64,000 nucleotides of DNA from Agelaius tricolor (lineage: Eukaryota > Chordata > Aves > Passeriformes > Icteridae), in contig JALJCS010000001.1 in NCBI GenBank assembly GCA_023055355.1, forward strand, positions 103,419,881 through 103,483,880, in the 5' to 3' direction. Numbering within the stretch: the stretch's first letter is position 1; each line of letters opens with the position of its first letter. Of this stretch, positions 10,601 through 23,160 are shown in pieces. The position numbers were made by a program, and so were the translations under genes. The notes below the pieces were generated by a model. The model made no database searches and had not been told where the DNA came from. It was given only the letters and a program-made list of their open reading frames with translations.

Positions 10601-13600
10601 GCAGTAGCTCGGGATGCTCACCAGTGATTTGTCCTGGTACACAATCAGCAGTGAATACAAACAAGGAGTGCTGTGACCATGGGATCGATGCCTCTGCTTC
10701 TGCCTGATGCCTGCAGGAAATGGCAGCAGCAGAAACACACGGGTGCACGTGGGTGAGGGCTGGGGGAAGCTAGAGGAACCTCCAGGAGATCAGCTCTAAT
10801 GGGTAATTGAAGTACCGGGACTGTTTTTCATATCATGTAAGATACCCACCCCACTTAATTGTGCCCCAGGCTGTCAATACAAATAATTCTATCTCTTTCT
10901 CCCAATTCAGGGTGAAATCCAGATTTTATGAAGATCATTTTCTCATTCCTTGATCACACCATCTTCCTGAGGACAATACAAATTTCAGTTGTGTTGACCT
11001 GAAACAGACAAAGTAGCATATTAATAATTAACTTAGATTCTAGGACAATGATGACCACAACTGCTAGGTCTTCAGATCAGGAGTTTCATCATAACACTCA
11101 GTAGCAAGTGTGTTGTCCTATAATTTGGCACTATTGATTTTGTACTCTGAAGCATATTTTAATTTACTTGTTTAGGGAATTGTATGTCATGTTTCTTTAC
11201 TAGTGAGCATTAAGAAATGATAGGAAAAGACATATAGTCTTTTAATTTTATGTTTTTGTTGTTGTTTTGGTTTTTTTTTTCTGAAAAGGAAAACAATTTT
11301 TGAAGCATAAAGGTTCTCTGAAGATTATTCCAGCATGACAAATATTTATACTGGTGGTATATTTTCTATGTACTGAGAAAACAGGTTCACCAAAGCAGTT
11401 AATCTCTAACTACTTTGTTAGTGACATTGGGCAAGTAACTAAGAAAATTCAGACATTAAAGCAAAAACCCTTTTAAAGAATCACATAAAGTGATTGTACA
11501 GTGCTAGAACTGCCTAAGTGAAGAAGCAACAGGAAAACAAAATCCGAGAAAGAGTTTTGTATTAGAAATCAGAGATTACTTTCTTTAGAACAAAGTAGTT
11601 CAGGTTTAAATCAAAATTATGGTTTTGTCAGTACTTTATCATTTTGTTTATGGTCATTTTCTGACCATTTCTCCTAATTTTGTATTCTGTTTACATATTT
11701 AGATAGGTGAAAAATATTTCTTGTCCTAAACTTCTGAGCAGCATTGTTTTTTGACAGAGAACAGATGGGTTCTTCAGTTTTCACTTCCTTCTTTCACTGA
11801 GGTATTATGACCTAAGTTAACTAATATTTCTAAGGCAGTATAGGATAATTTCAGCAGAGTTATTTAGCTAGCACAGAAATAACACTGGATCTGGATCCAT
11901 CACATTTGCTGAAGTTCAGAACAATGTGGTGGGTGTGATGAGCACAGTTTGTGACTAGCAACAGTGATGAGCATTTCCAAAGGACAATTTATCCTCCATA
12001 TCTCAGAGACCAAATTTAGGACAGCATGTGTCATAAGATTACCTCCTCATTTCAACCTACTTCTTATCATTTATTGTAGGAGTAATCCATGAAAATATCT
12101 TAGAGTAGCCTGAATTTCTCAATAGCTAATGTTGGATGAGAGAATATGATGCTATGGTCTAAATCTGCATCTTTAGAGTGATTTTAATGGAGCATCACAG
12201 AACTGTAGAATCCAAGGACTTCATATAAGAGGAGAAAAAGTTTAAATGAAAAATTTAAATTCACTTGGAAATTGCCAGTTACAGCTAAACAGAAATTTAC
12301 AGGAAGATAAAAATGCTTTGAATCAGTACATTAGCATAAGAGGAATTGATCAGTTAGCCATCAGGTTAGAAAGCTACTAGGAAAAACACCACTGAGAACA
12401 CCAGAAATGTCATTGTCATTTGTACTCTCTACTCTCATTTAAGTTAAACTGTTGGACATGACTTATAATTGGCACCAATCAGATAAGGGTCAAAATTCAA
12501 TTTATATTAGGAAAAAATTAAAATCTTTAATATCTTAGATAAACTAGAGATTTAATTGACTTTGCCTTTAGGGAATTAGCTGAAATAATTTCAGACCAGT
12601 AAATAGCTATGTTCAGTAAAGGAAGGACAACTGAATCATCATGAAACTGGATTGTGTAATAGTGACTACACGATTAGTAGTGGCTAATCTCAGGTAGTAA
12701 GATGAAATGTATGAAACTTCAGGCTTTAGAATAAAAATCAAAGAATCTATTTGTAATTATTTAGAAGGCAATAAGGCAGTAAGTAACAGCCAACACAGAT
12801 TTGTTAAGAACAATCATGTTGAATCAATACAATTTCCAGCTATTCCTTGGGGAAGAAACGTAAGTGAAAGATGTAGTTTTTCTTGGTTGTTAAACAGTTT
12901 TGAGTGACATCATAATCATAATCAAAGTAGCTTAAATATGGTATAGATAAAACTATTTACATTGGATGGACAGAATACTAGAAAAGAAAGTATAGTTTTG
13001 TGCAGTTTCCTATCAAATAATTCAAGGAAATAGGTTGGGTAGGTATCTGTTCCGAGTCTGATACCACTTCTTTTTTAACAATAATTGAGAGTATATCTAT
13101 TTAATGATAACAAGCTGAAAAAGATATAAGTACTTTGGAGAGCAGGGATATAATTCAAAATGACCAAGACAAGCTTCATAAATGTTTGAAAAATAGGAAA
13201 AAACTTATTAAGAAAGAGAACAAGGTACTACATTTAATAAGAATAATCTGCACCTGCAACATGTGGAATGATTGTCCACACAGTTCTACAGAATACAGTC
13301 TGGGAGATAATTTAATTCTTTAACAGATCATCAGTCAATAGTGTCACATATTTGTAAACCCCAGTATTTTTCTGACAGAAAAATGTTGGGATTTAGAAAA
13401 CAGAAACATTTCTTTTTATTTCTCTACAGAAATGGGCAACTCAGGTATATAAAATAAAATAATCCTTTCCATGTCCCAAATGGTCTTAATTAGGCATGAT
13501 CCAGAAAACTGTGAAAATGATCAGAAGCTTAGAAAAGACTTGATACAGTAAGGAATAATCATAAATCTTGCAACAGACAAATAAGCATGAAATTGCCTAA

Positions 13601-14093
13601 GAAAATCTCCAGTTGTCTGTACCCATAGGGATTGAAAGGTGAAAAACATATTTAAGTAGCAAGAGGATTTTAGTCACATCTTTCCATTTAAAGTCATTGA
13701 ACCCAATAAACTTTCACTTACCAAATTTATTCTTTAATATTAGTTTTATTTGTGTGTATGAAAACTTTGTAATACCTCCAATTGAAAGTTTAGTTATATT
13801 TTTTACATGAAGAAATAATGTCTATCTTATTGTCAGATAAAGAGTCTTGTAATGGGCATTAGTTACCCCTTGATAACAAAGTTTATATTTTCTTATTCTT
13901 AAATAAGGTTCAACCAAAAATTCCATTAAGAAGACTTGCTTTTTAGACTGAAATAAAAGGTGAGCATATGCAAAAATGTTAATTCCTGTTATCATTCTCA
14001 TTCTTCCTTTAAAATGAGTCAAACTTTAAAAGTGTAAAACTTCATATATACAACAATTTGATGAAAATTGAATAAATATTGCAACTTGTTTTT

Positions 14094-14113
14094 AATGAAT
14101 GAATGAATGAATG
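14094..14113. repeat. Short AATG tetranucleotide run
   Basis: About five perfect AATG units. It is short and probably stable. Confidence 0.9.
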
Positions 14114-16299
14114 GTCTTTAAAGTTTACACATTTTAGAATATATTGATTACCTTAATTGTTTTAAATACTGAAAATTTTACAACACAGTTTTACTATAAG
14201 CCCAGTAAAATAAAAAACCATTAAATCTAATAATTTTTACTGCTAAAGAATGTCTGATTGAATCAAACTGAAACTGAAATATTAAATATCTGAATTTGTA
14301 TGATATTCCCAAGCTAAGTGATAAATTAATGTAACTTCAACTTTAGGGCAAGACCACATGACTGAATTATCTTCCTTGTAAATTGAAAACAATTCAGGTC
14401 CTTTATACACCTCTTTTATTACTTGTTCCTCAAGATGCAACCTTTCAGATATCCCTCTTTTCATTGAAAAGTAGATTCCCTCTTTTTCTTTTAAAAAACC
14501 TATTCAATAAACAGAAGGATTTGATTCTTAGAGGGAACTTGGCAATAAATTCCTTGTTAGTTTGCTTACAGTTTACTTTTCTGATTAAATCTCCTTGAAC
14601 AAACTGCAAGCACACTCTTAACATGGGCTGTTAATTCAGAATGCAAATCATTTCCACATTTGTTATCTTTGCCTCATACTTCTCCCTCCTTCAGAAAAAT
14701 TTCCATTCATTTCTGTATGGGGGATTTTTTTACAATTATTAAACTAAATGATGGTTTCTGTCACAACTAGTTGTAACACCTTGCCTATTTAAACACATTT
14801 TTCTTCATTTTATGAAGAGGGGCCAATTAGGCAAGATTTTGTGCCTCAGAGCTTTTCTGGATCTAATCCCATGTGAATGTTAATGATTTATAAAATATTA
14901 TATTGTCTTACACACAGAAGGCCTGCAGAAGGCTTAAGCTGTCCAAAGATTTAGACAGGTTTAAGTGGTTTAGGTACTGCTTTTTTTACAGGAGTCCTTT
15001 GCCTCACTTGGATGTATAGAGATGTACTTTAAGTCGTGATGTTTAAGATGTGAGTCATAGATCTACTCTTACCTTTGAAGGATGGAGTTATTAGACTGTG
15101 AGCTCCTCAAAAAGAGGAAAAGAATAAAATTTATAGAACACTTGTACCTGAAATTAGATCTGTTCATCTAATGCATCCTTCAATAATTTATTTTGCAAAA
15201 AATGGTGAAGTTCATCAGATAATCTAATCTGCAATGAATAACTCAATTACCTTGACATGACATTACATGCAGCTCCTTTCTATAGTAAGGCTACAGGAGA
15301 AAAAAATGCATAACTACCCACTTGCCTGATCTGCAGGAAGGAATGAATTTTGAATTTTGCCTTCAGGAAAGGCGGTTACATGTCTGGAACAATTGCTCTG
15401 CACATCAGAGTAATAAAGTTTTCAGATGATTTCATCCCATTTGACTTCTGCATACTACTACAGTAAAGACAACTTCTCTGATGAGAAAGCTGACACCTCT
15501 TATCACTAGTGGGCGTCTAACTCAGCAGCAGAAACAGATGGAGTCAGGGAAATCACAGCATCTGTCACACAGACAGCTATGAAATGCATAAACACTTACT
15601 GTGAAGGTGAAAATTGGCAGATTAGTCTTCTGGTTGTAGTATAAAACCATGAGGTCTGGGCTCCAAAACTAGCTCCTGGATGGATCATCCTCACAGGTAA
15701 AAGTCACCAGTTTTCACACCTACACGTGAATTCCTCCTGCTTCTGGCTGGGACAAGCACAAGACAGCCAATTATCTGTGCTGAGAGTAGGGAGCTGCTGG
15801 AGAGGTGGGCAGATAATGCTGACAAGTCTAAAGAACAGCAGGGGAGGTGGTCTGGTGAGCTGGAAGATGGAGACAGTTCAGAAAGCACATTTTTTGGAAA
15901 TTGCCAACACTAAGGGCTTTTGGTCATGCTATTGTTCATGACATTTCTAGGCTTTTCCAGGAGCAGGAGATGTTGGGAAGGGAGCAGACACTGTAGGATT
16001 CATATCACAGTGGACCACATGGCAGGAAAAAATGATGCCTGCATCTGGCTTGAAGTGCACAAACATTCTGCCAAGACCTGTGAATGAGATATCTGTCAAA
16101 CAAGATATGAGTCTGTTTGTAAAAGGCTCCTGATGCATACTATTTCATAAGCTGACAAAACTCATGAATTTCAGTGTTTTGATGCACTGGGATATAATAC
16201 TTTCTACTGAACATGGGCAGGTAATAGTGGAAAAAAAAAACAATTAAAAGGTGACAGAATTGATAGAACTCCCCAAATTCAGTGAGAGGAATTGTGAGA

Positions 16300-16402
16300 T
16301 GAGAAAAAAAATTAAAAAATCCCAAAACCACACCCAAACCAACAAAGCAACAATAACAGAAAAAAAAACCCAAAAAAACCCCAAACACCCAGCTGCCCTT
16401 TT
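16300..16402. repeat. A/C-rich low-complexity sequence
   Basis: The plus strand is almost entirely A and C (aaaaaccc, caaacc-type words) with few G or T. The 82-86 codon frames here, on both strands, are products of this bias and not genes. Confidence 0.8.
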
Positions 16403-18572
16403 CCCTCCAAAAAAGAAATATATTACAAGGATGTTTGAAATCACAACCACTTCAAGGCCTTGTCTGCAAATAAACCAAGCTCTACAGGAAAAAGTCACTC
16501 AGTTTGGCTGAGGTGAGAGAATTAACTTTTTGGTGTCCCCACTAGTAAGCCAGATATAAAAGCTAGAGAATGACTAGGGATTCAGCTGAATCATTTCACT
16601 TAGGTAATGGGCAACCTAGTTGCTTGAGAAGTCAAAGGAAACTGGGAACTTGATGATAAACAAACTTTAACTGTCATGTGCTATACATAATTAAAATTTC
16701 TTTATCATTTTAGATATTTGTACATCATTCACTGTCTTTGAAACGTAGTACCTTTCTTGTAAAGAGCAAGGGTAGTGAAACCAGTGTGGTTTTTGTTATG
16801 GCAGAACCTACAATGCCCATTTTTACAGCCAGCTGTCATGTTGTGAGGTTTTGAGTGTGGTATGATAAAAACCATAAGTATTTAATAGCCCTTTGTCACT
16901 CCATCTCACAAGTCAAAAATGGCTTTCAGCTGTGTGTACAGCAGCATAAACCTTGGACTCAGACAGCTTTCTGCCTATTTGTTACATTGCAAATAAAAAA
17001 GGAAAATAAAATACTTCAAAAAGAAAAATCAGGAAGAACTTGGTGAATTTTTGAATTTTCTTTTCTCTGCTTTAAACTCTTGGAAAAATTGGAACTGTAG
17101 TATTTATAGAAAATTCAGGGTAAAAAAGTGAGGAATGAAATAGTTGACAGTCACTACCACACTCTCTAGTTATTCCTCACGGAATTATCTGAGGTATTAA
17201 CTCCATGTAAAATGGGAATTGGGAATCACTGGCCTTCTCCTAAGATTCCGTAATGTTGGAACTGTGAAATAATTGAGTTTACAGCTTGTCGGCATCCAAT
17301 CTTGCACTCTATCAATCACTATTTAGTCTCTTTTTAAGTAATATTTCTGTATTTCTCATATTTTTATTTCTGTGAGCTGTGACTGAGGGTAGGTGTACAC
17401 CAGTGAAGTAACCCAAATTAGGGAATCTCAAGGAAGAAGATTGGAGAAAAAGCCTCAAGGCAGCAATGCACAAATGAAGGACTATTCTGCAAGGAGATTA
17501 CCTTGCCTCTGAATTGAATCCCCTTGCAGAGGAATGAAACAAAGTTTCTTGTTTTAAGGCAGCTTTATCTCAGCTCCTTAGTCTTCATTATGTAACTGGA
17601 ACTGCTTCTTTAAATTATCTCGGATTTCTCCATACCTTCCTATTTGTACGCTTATGCCCTTATTTTGCAAATTATATTTCTCTTCCCAAAGATATCCTGT
17701 TATTTAATTAGTAATTTTGTATCCACTTCTAAAATGTCAGTCTGAAGCTACATAAAAGGTAATTCTCTGTACTTAGTATTAAACTATGCTTGTACAAAAT
17801 ATGTTATCAATATTTATTGTGAATGTTATTTCTGAATTAATGATAGTATGAAAATCATCACTTTTTGCTTCTAGAAAATTAGACTTTTACTCAAAATACA
17901 TATATTCTGGTCATTCATTCTCCACTCACAAATATAATGGGATACAGAGGTGAAGCCTACATTACATGAAATCAGAATTGTTTTGTTTAGATGATCTTTC
18001 TAGACTGAAAGATCATTACATTTAAGTAATACTTATTGTCCTTTACAGCATTTTGATAATTAACTGTTGATGAAAAATTGTGTGAAACCTGAACCACCCG
18101 AAATATTGACTGCTAAAAGAGCTGATACAGTTTTCTTGGAACAAGTATCCTCTGCTTGTAAGCCTGCCAGAACCTGAAATAATTAAGTAGAAATATAGTG
18201 CCTTCACTAAAAGATGAACTATAATTGAGTAAAGATCTGTTAGGAGATGCTAAAAATATTGATATAGCTTTACATTTAAACTTGACAATTTCTTTCCTGA
18301 TGTCTAAAAATTGTGAAAGCTGCGTAAGACTTGTCACATATAAGAACTTTTACTGAGCATTGTGGCTGTCCTACAGCAACTCTTACCCAATGAGTTCTGC
18401 TTTCTACTAGGTAGAATCACTTAGTGTACCTTGCAATGCACTCGGTGGAAATATGGCAGGTTAAATCCAGCAGAAGGGGGGTTAAGAGAGGGTATTTTCT
18501 GTTAATGAACTGTATGATCTTCCTTCTGATCCAGCATGTCTTCTGATTTTGCAATTGAGTGCTAAAACACCT

Positions 18573-19190
18573 TGTCCAGTTTTTGACTGAAATAAAATTT
18601 TTCTTCTTCCTAATAGCTGATGCAGTGCCATGTTTGGAATTTAATATGAAAATAAGGTTATGATAATTCTCTGATATTTTAGTGGTTGCTAAGTATTGCT
18701 TACTCTAAATCAAGGACTTTCCAGCATCTCATGCTTTGCCAGTGAGGAACTGCACAAGAAGCTGAAGAGAACATGGCCAGGACAGCTGACCCAAACTGGC
18801 CAAAGGGATCTTCTGTACCACAGAAAGTCATGCCCAGTGTATAAACTGTGTAGAGGTGGCTGGGAGGGACCAATTGCTGCTCAGGGAAGGGCAGGGTATT
18901 GGTCAGTGGTTGGTGAACAATTGTGTCATCATCATTTTCCTGACTTGGGTTAATACTTCATCATCCTCATCCTCATCATCATCATCATCATCATTGTCAT
19001 GATGATGATGATGATGATGTTATAATTAGTAGTTTATATTTGACTTCGTTTCAACATTTCAACTATTCTCATCTAAACCCATGAGTTCAACTTTTCTTCT
19101 GATTCTCCCCCCACTAGGTGGGGAAAGGGGAAAGTGTGAGTAAGTGGTTGCACGGAATGCAATTGCTGGCTGGTGCTAAACCACAAAACA
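18573..19190 (+). mobile_element. ERVL-family LTR, copy 1, with internal trinucleotide tract
   Basis: It aligns by eye with LTR copy 2 at 41.5 kb. Shared words in order: ctaaatcaaggacttt, catgctttgccag, gcacaagaagctgaag, ggccaggacagctgaccc, a U5-like section with acccatgagttcaac and gattctcccccca, then tggggaaaggggaaagtg and gctggctggtgctaaacc. The middle (about 18855-18950: gggagggaccaattgctgc, ggtattggtcagtggttgg) belongs to the subfamily of this avian ERVL LTR that carries a trinucleotide microsatellite before its poly-A region. The 5' end near tgtccagttttt is inferred. There are no internal viral genes and no obvious 5-bp target duplication. The TATA region is not recognisable, so promoter function is doubtful. 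Confidence 0.8.
18974..19019. repeat. Perfect trinucleotide hairpin: (CAT)7, 4-nt loop, (ATG)7
   Basis: Left arm 18974-18994 is seven CAT units. The loop is tgtc (18995-18998). The right arm 18999-19019 is seven ATG units. The arms are exactly reverse-complementary over 21 bp. Further degenerate tcatcc units lie 5'. The tract sits where related LTR copies carry a simple trinucleotide run, but the switch of strand halfway makes it an inverted repeat instead of a plain microsatellite. Confidence 0.95.
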
Positions 19191-19449
19191 TTGTAATTAT
19201 CTAGAGACTCTGGTGCCTTCACATTCCTCTTTTGAACTTCTGTATTAGTTGTTAAGTCCAGTTCTCTTTTTGTAACAGCATACTCAAGGGTGACAGAATG
19301 TGGAAAAGTTCCCCAGGCGAGGAAAGCTAAGAATGCCTAGCCAGGTATCTGCAATAAAATTTGACTCTGAGTCATTTGGCACACTGAAAACAAGTTAACT
19401 TCTAAAATACCCCCAAGTCCTTAATTGTTGCCCCCAGTCCCTTTGGCAG

Positions 19450-19505
19450 AAACACAGAATGGCTGAGTCAGTAAGGGAGATTTGGAGAACACTGGAGACC
19501 ACCTT
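19450..19505 (-). mobile_element. Weak CR1 3'-end-like scrap
   Basis: cacagaatggctgag followed by agggagatttggagaac resembles the complement of a CR1 3' end (cacagaatggttgaggttggaagggacc...). It is only about 50 bp and imperfect. Confidence 0.3.
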
Positions 19506-20212
19506 CTTTCCTGGGCAAAGGAATCCTTTCCTAACCATTCAATAATCTCTCTAAATTCATGGTGCCTCCTCATATGATCTGAGATTTTTGGCATTAGTTT
19601 TTTTGGATATAGTGGAAGCTTCATTCCTGTAAATGCATACTTATTGTTGCTTATGCCTCATTGAGACCAGAGACTAAAAAGAGTGATAAAGATGTGTATC
19701 AGAGCCCATTTGAGAAGACCAGGTCCTTTGGAACAATTTATGTTTTTTTGGGAGTGGTTGGCATCTTCTGTATAATGTGCTGGAAAGGAAACTAAACATT
19801 TAAGATGTGTGCTCTTTTATTCATTAGCAAATTTATTACAATAGTTAAAATACTTAAATTATCAGAAACAAAATTAAAATTATTAGCAATTTTCTCAAGT
19901 TTTAATCTGACTGGTAAGATTTTATACTTACATTAGAAAAATCACCTCTTCCTCTTTCCTTGTTCTAGCCCAATTTGAGATTTTTCTCTGAGTTGGAGAG
20001 CATTGCTGGGTTGCATACATTTTCCCAGTTGAATGACAGTAAGCAGAGCACAGTGAATAACACTCTTCCATTTCATTGTCAATATGTCTGTGTCAGAATG
20101 ATTTGAAAATGAAACAGAATTTCGAAAGATAAAAATTTTTCCACTTCCATTGAGAGCAAATGTAAAACTTTTATAATTAGTTAATTCTATATTCTGGCAA
20201 TATACTTTATTT

Positions 20213-20282
20213 TAAAAAAATGAAACCCAAAAAAACAACAAAGCAAAACCAAATAAAAAAGAAACCCCTAACCCTAAAAAGG
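20213..20282. repeat. A/C-rich low-complexity sequence
   Basis: A run of aaaacc/aaacaa words, ending with two telomere-like CCCTAA units (20266-20277) that are too few to mean anything. Confidence 0.75.
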
Positions 20283-22319
20283 AAAATATTTCCCTATTCT
20301 TATTTTTAATTAGGACTACTGGTTTTGTATTTGAACAAACAAAATAGACTATTTTGTGTCTAGGTGGAAGCTAAAATGCTATATCAGGAAATTGCCACTG
20401 TCAGTCTGCCTAATTCTCATGCTCTTTCCCAGAACACTGATTACTGGACATTACTTGAAACAGCTTTCTGAGTTATATACCCTTCCCATTTGACCAGCTT
20501 AGCAATTATTGATTCCTATTTATTTTCTGTTAATATGAGATTTTTGCGCATACCTAGAATGCTATGCAGCCTTCAGACTATTTGCTGAAGGAAATTATAC
20601 TATTGCAAATGTGTTTAGGATGACAATATATGTATTTTAAGCTGGTGATACTTTTCACATATAGCTCTTGCTAACAGAGCAGAAATTAACAGAGAGAAGA
20701 TAAGCCAGTTTGTAAACCTCACCCTCATGCATGTGAGCCATTACTCACATGAATGATCACAGAGTTTTCACTCTCACTGCATCAGAGAATTGCTTGTGAA
20801 AACTCATTAGTTTGCAATCAGAAGACAGGGGCACAGGGTAAACTTGTGCTATAAGCATACCCTTGGTGTGAGATTCATCATATGCCAATATATGGAAATC
20901 CTCGTGCAATCTTACCTCAGTACAGAATTATTTTCAGATGGCATTTAACACAATGAAGAGTCTGTTTGACGTACTTGAGGCATTAAGGATCATATTGTAA
21001 TTCCAGCTGAGTATTTCTGTGAATCTCTAAACATATGGCTCTGTGGTTGTGTTGGAGATTTTCAAGAAATGTGGAGGTGTGTATTTGAAGTTGGAAGCTG
21101 ACCCATAACACTGTGTAGTACAGTAAAACAGTTCTCTGTGTTTTTCAGCAATGTGCCTTCAGATGAAAATTTCAGATGAATACCTTTTTCTTTCTGTACT
21201 GGCTAACTGATTAGAAAATGTGTCTCAGAAAAAATTTTTTCAGCCAGATATCTGTTTACCCCCTCTCCCTTCAAATCCTCTTTTAATGACACCCACAAGG
21301 ACATTTGTTGAACAAAATGTAGCACACGTTTTTTCTTTTTGGGGGTTGGGGGTGGGAAATACAGTTCATTTCAACAAATATGTTTTTCCTCCTCTAAATC
21401 TCAGGAAGTGTGATCTCAAATGGCTCCAAAACAGACATTTTGTGCTGGGGTGAAGGTCAAAAGAATGCAAGTGAGCAGGGGAAATAAGGAGGGACAGGGT
21501 ATTTCTGGATAAGCCAAGGGAACAGTGCCTGCTAAATGTGAAAGATCTATGGGAAATCAAGTCCTGATTGTAGGATATCTGTGAAAGGATTAGCTCCCAT
21601 CCTTCCTTTACTCCTGGCAGGAGAAACTCAAGAGCTTTGCTGCTAATGGCTTCTCCAGCATTTAACTTGAGTGACTCTCCCTGGGCTCACTCCTCCTTCA
21701 AGCTGACAGCCTCTCAACCTGCTCAGTACCAGCCATGCTGCATTCATGAGGAAACACTCCTGGGGCCTTGTAACCTGCTATGTAAGCTCCCTTCCAATTC
21801 CTGCTGCTCTCAGGGCCTCACTGCTTCCTTCTCTGTTCCTACATTTCCCTCCAAGCAACGCAGCAGAAAGAGCTTTTGACTAATATCATTAAAGCTATTG
21901 AAATAACAAAGAGAAATTCAAATAGAAGTAGGCAAATCACAGTGAAAATGGCTCTCCTCCCTTAAAGACCGTGTGCTATTCTTATTAATAGGCATAGCAT
22001 ATTTTGTCTAGAAACAGTGATGATATTCAAATAGAAAAAAATAAGCTTACCCAGATAAAAAGAAAAGGACATACATTTATTAATAAGAAATCATTGGTTA
22101 CTTTAAATTAGTGCTGTCTCAGAGGAGGTCAACTTACAGTCACACAACAACTACTTTAGTCTCTGTCCTGGAAACAGCTTGGTACCCCTCACACTGCACT
22201 GTAATGCCAGAACTTCTTTTCTTCCAGTATGCTAAAAAAGGACTTTTTAACTTCATGAATCATTCACGTTACAGAGCAATTATTAATGTAAATCAGTTCA
22301 TAATCTTCTGTACTTACAC

Positions 22320-23160
22320 TAAGTCAGAAAGGTATATTTAATTTTTCCTCTGACCTCTTCAGTTCTCTCCTCTTGCAGAGTTCAGTCTTAAAGCACATCC
22401 TGCTCATTTGGATCTTCTTTCTGTTTCTTGGCCTTTAGCATTCAAATAGTTTTCCCCTGAGCTTTCCCCTTTCAGGGTGCCCTAGGAATGTCCTGCATTT
22501 TAGTTGTAAGCTCACTTAACATTCTTATTATAGCTGTTGTCTTAAAATATTTTTTGCCAAATTGATCTGGACTACTTCCAAATTAGTTCCTGTCATTTTC
22601 ATGCACTGATGCTGCTGTCTGAAATGCCTCTAACGGCATCTTGCAACTCATACTCCTTTTTTCACTTTGTCCTCCCTGCTGGTTTTCAACATTCTTGCTT
22701 AGTCTTTTCTTACACTGGATGTCCTGTCCATATTTTTAACTCATTTGTCTTTTGGCTGAATGTCTATAAAAATTTCTTTATTTCTTGTTTCTGCAGACTA
22801 CTTTCTTCATTATGCATTACATTCTCCAAACATCCTACACATTGCCAGTTTTTTTGGGGTTTTTTGGGGATGGGGGCAGGGTAATCTCAAGTAATGCTAA
22901 TGTTAAGAAAGGACTTCCCATTTTTATCCCAATATTTGTAGTTCACATTTTTGGCTTATCGTGTCTCATCTGCTGTTCAAGATTGCATCGATTTAATTGT
23001 ATGGATTTAATTTCTAAATCTATGTTCTTCTGCTTTAGCAGTTTCCTGTTCTTATTGACATCAACACTATCACTCTGCAGCTGGTACCTACAACAGCAGG
23101 ACTGTTTGGTCTCCTGTCTCTCTCTTATCCATGATCCATGCTTGTAGGTTTTGCCAGCTA
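22320..23160. other. Pyrimidine-rich block, unassigned
   Basis: The plus strand is strongly T+C-rich (ctgacctcttcag, ttctctcctcttgcag, ctttgtcctccctgctgg). The 91- and 120-codon frames here are rich in Phe, Leu, Ser and Cys, as expected from composition. It could be a decayed retroelement read antisense. No family was identified. Confidence 0.4.
22856..22881 (+). other. Canonical G-quadruplex motif
   Basis: There are four G runs (4, 4, 5 and 3 long) with loops of 6, 2 and 2 bases, which satisfies the usual G3+N1-7 rule. It is isolated in a pyrimidine-rich block. Confidence 0.75.

Larger units (their letters stand above)
10601..18572. other. Unassigned AT-rich DNA, long stretch
   Basis: Nearly 8 kb with no coding region or clear mobile element. 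Small items inside: a TTG/T-rich run near 11260, an AATG tetranucleotide run at 14094, and A/C-rich low-complexity sequence at 16305. A less AT-rich patch at 15480-15960 has short open frames on both strands but no recognisable protein. Confidence 0.45.
19191..22320. other. Unassigned DNA
   Basis: No gene seen. It includes a weak CR1-like scrap at 19450, an A/C-rich run at 20213 and a moderately GC-rich patch at 21600-21880, whose 80-codon frame (21637-21879) resembles no protein I know. Confidence 0.45.

Noticed and set aside
20266..20277. Interstitial telomeric repeat
   Set aside because: Only two CCCTAA units inside an A/C-rich run, as expected by chance.
22785..23147. 120-codon membrane-like protein
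   Set aside because: Hydrophobicity follows from T-rich composition. There is no signal peptide logic, no homology and an overlapping frame on the other strand.
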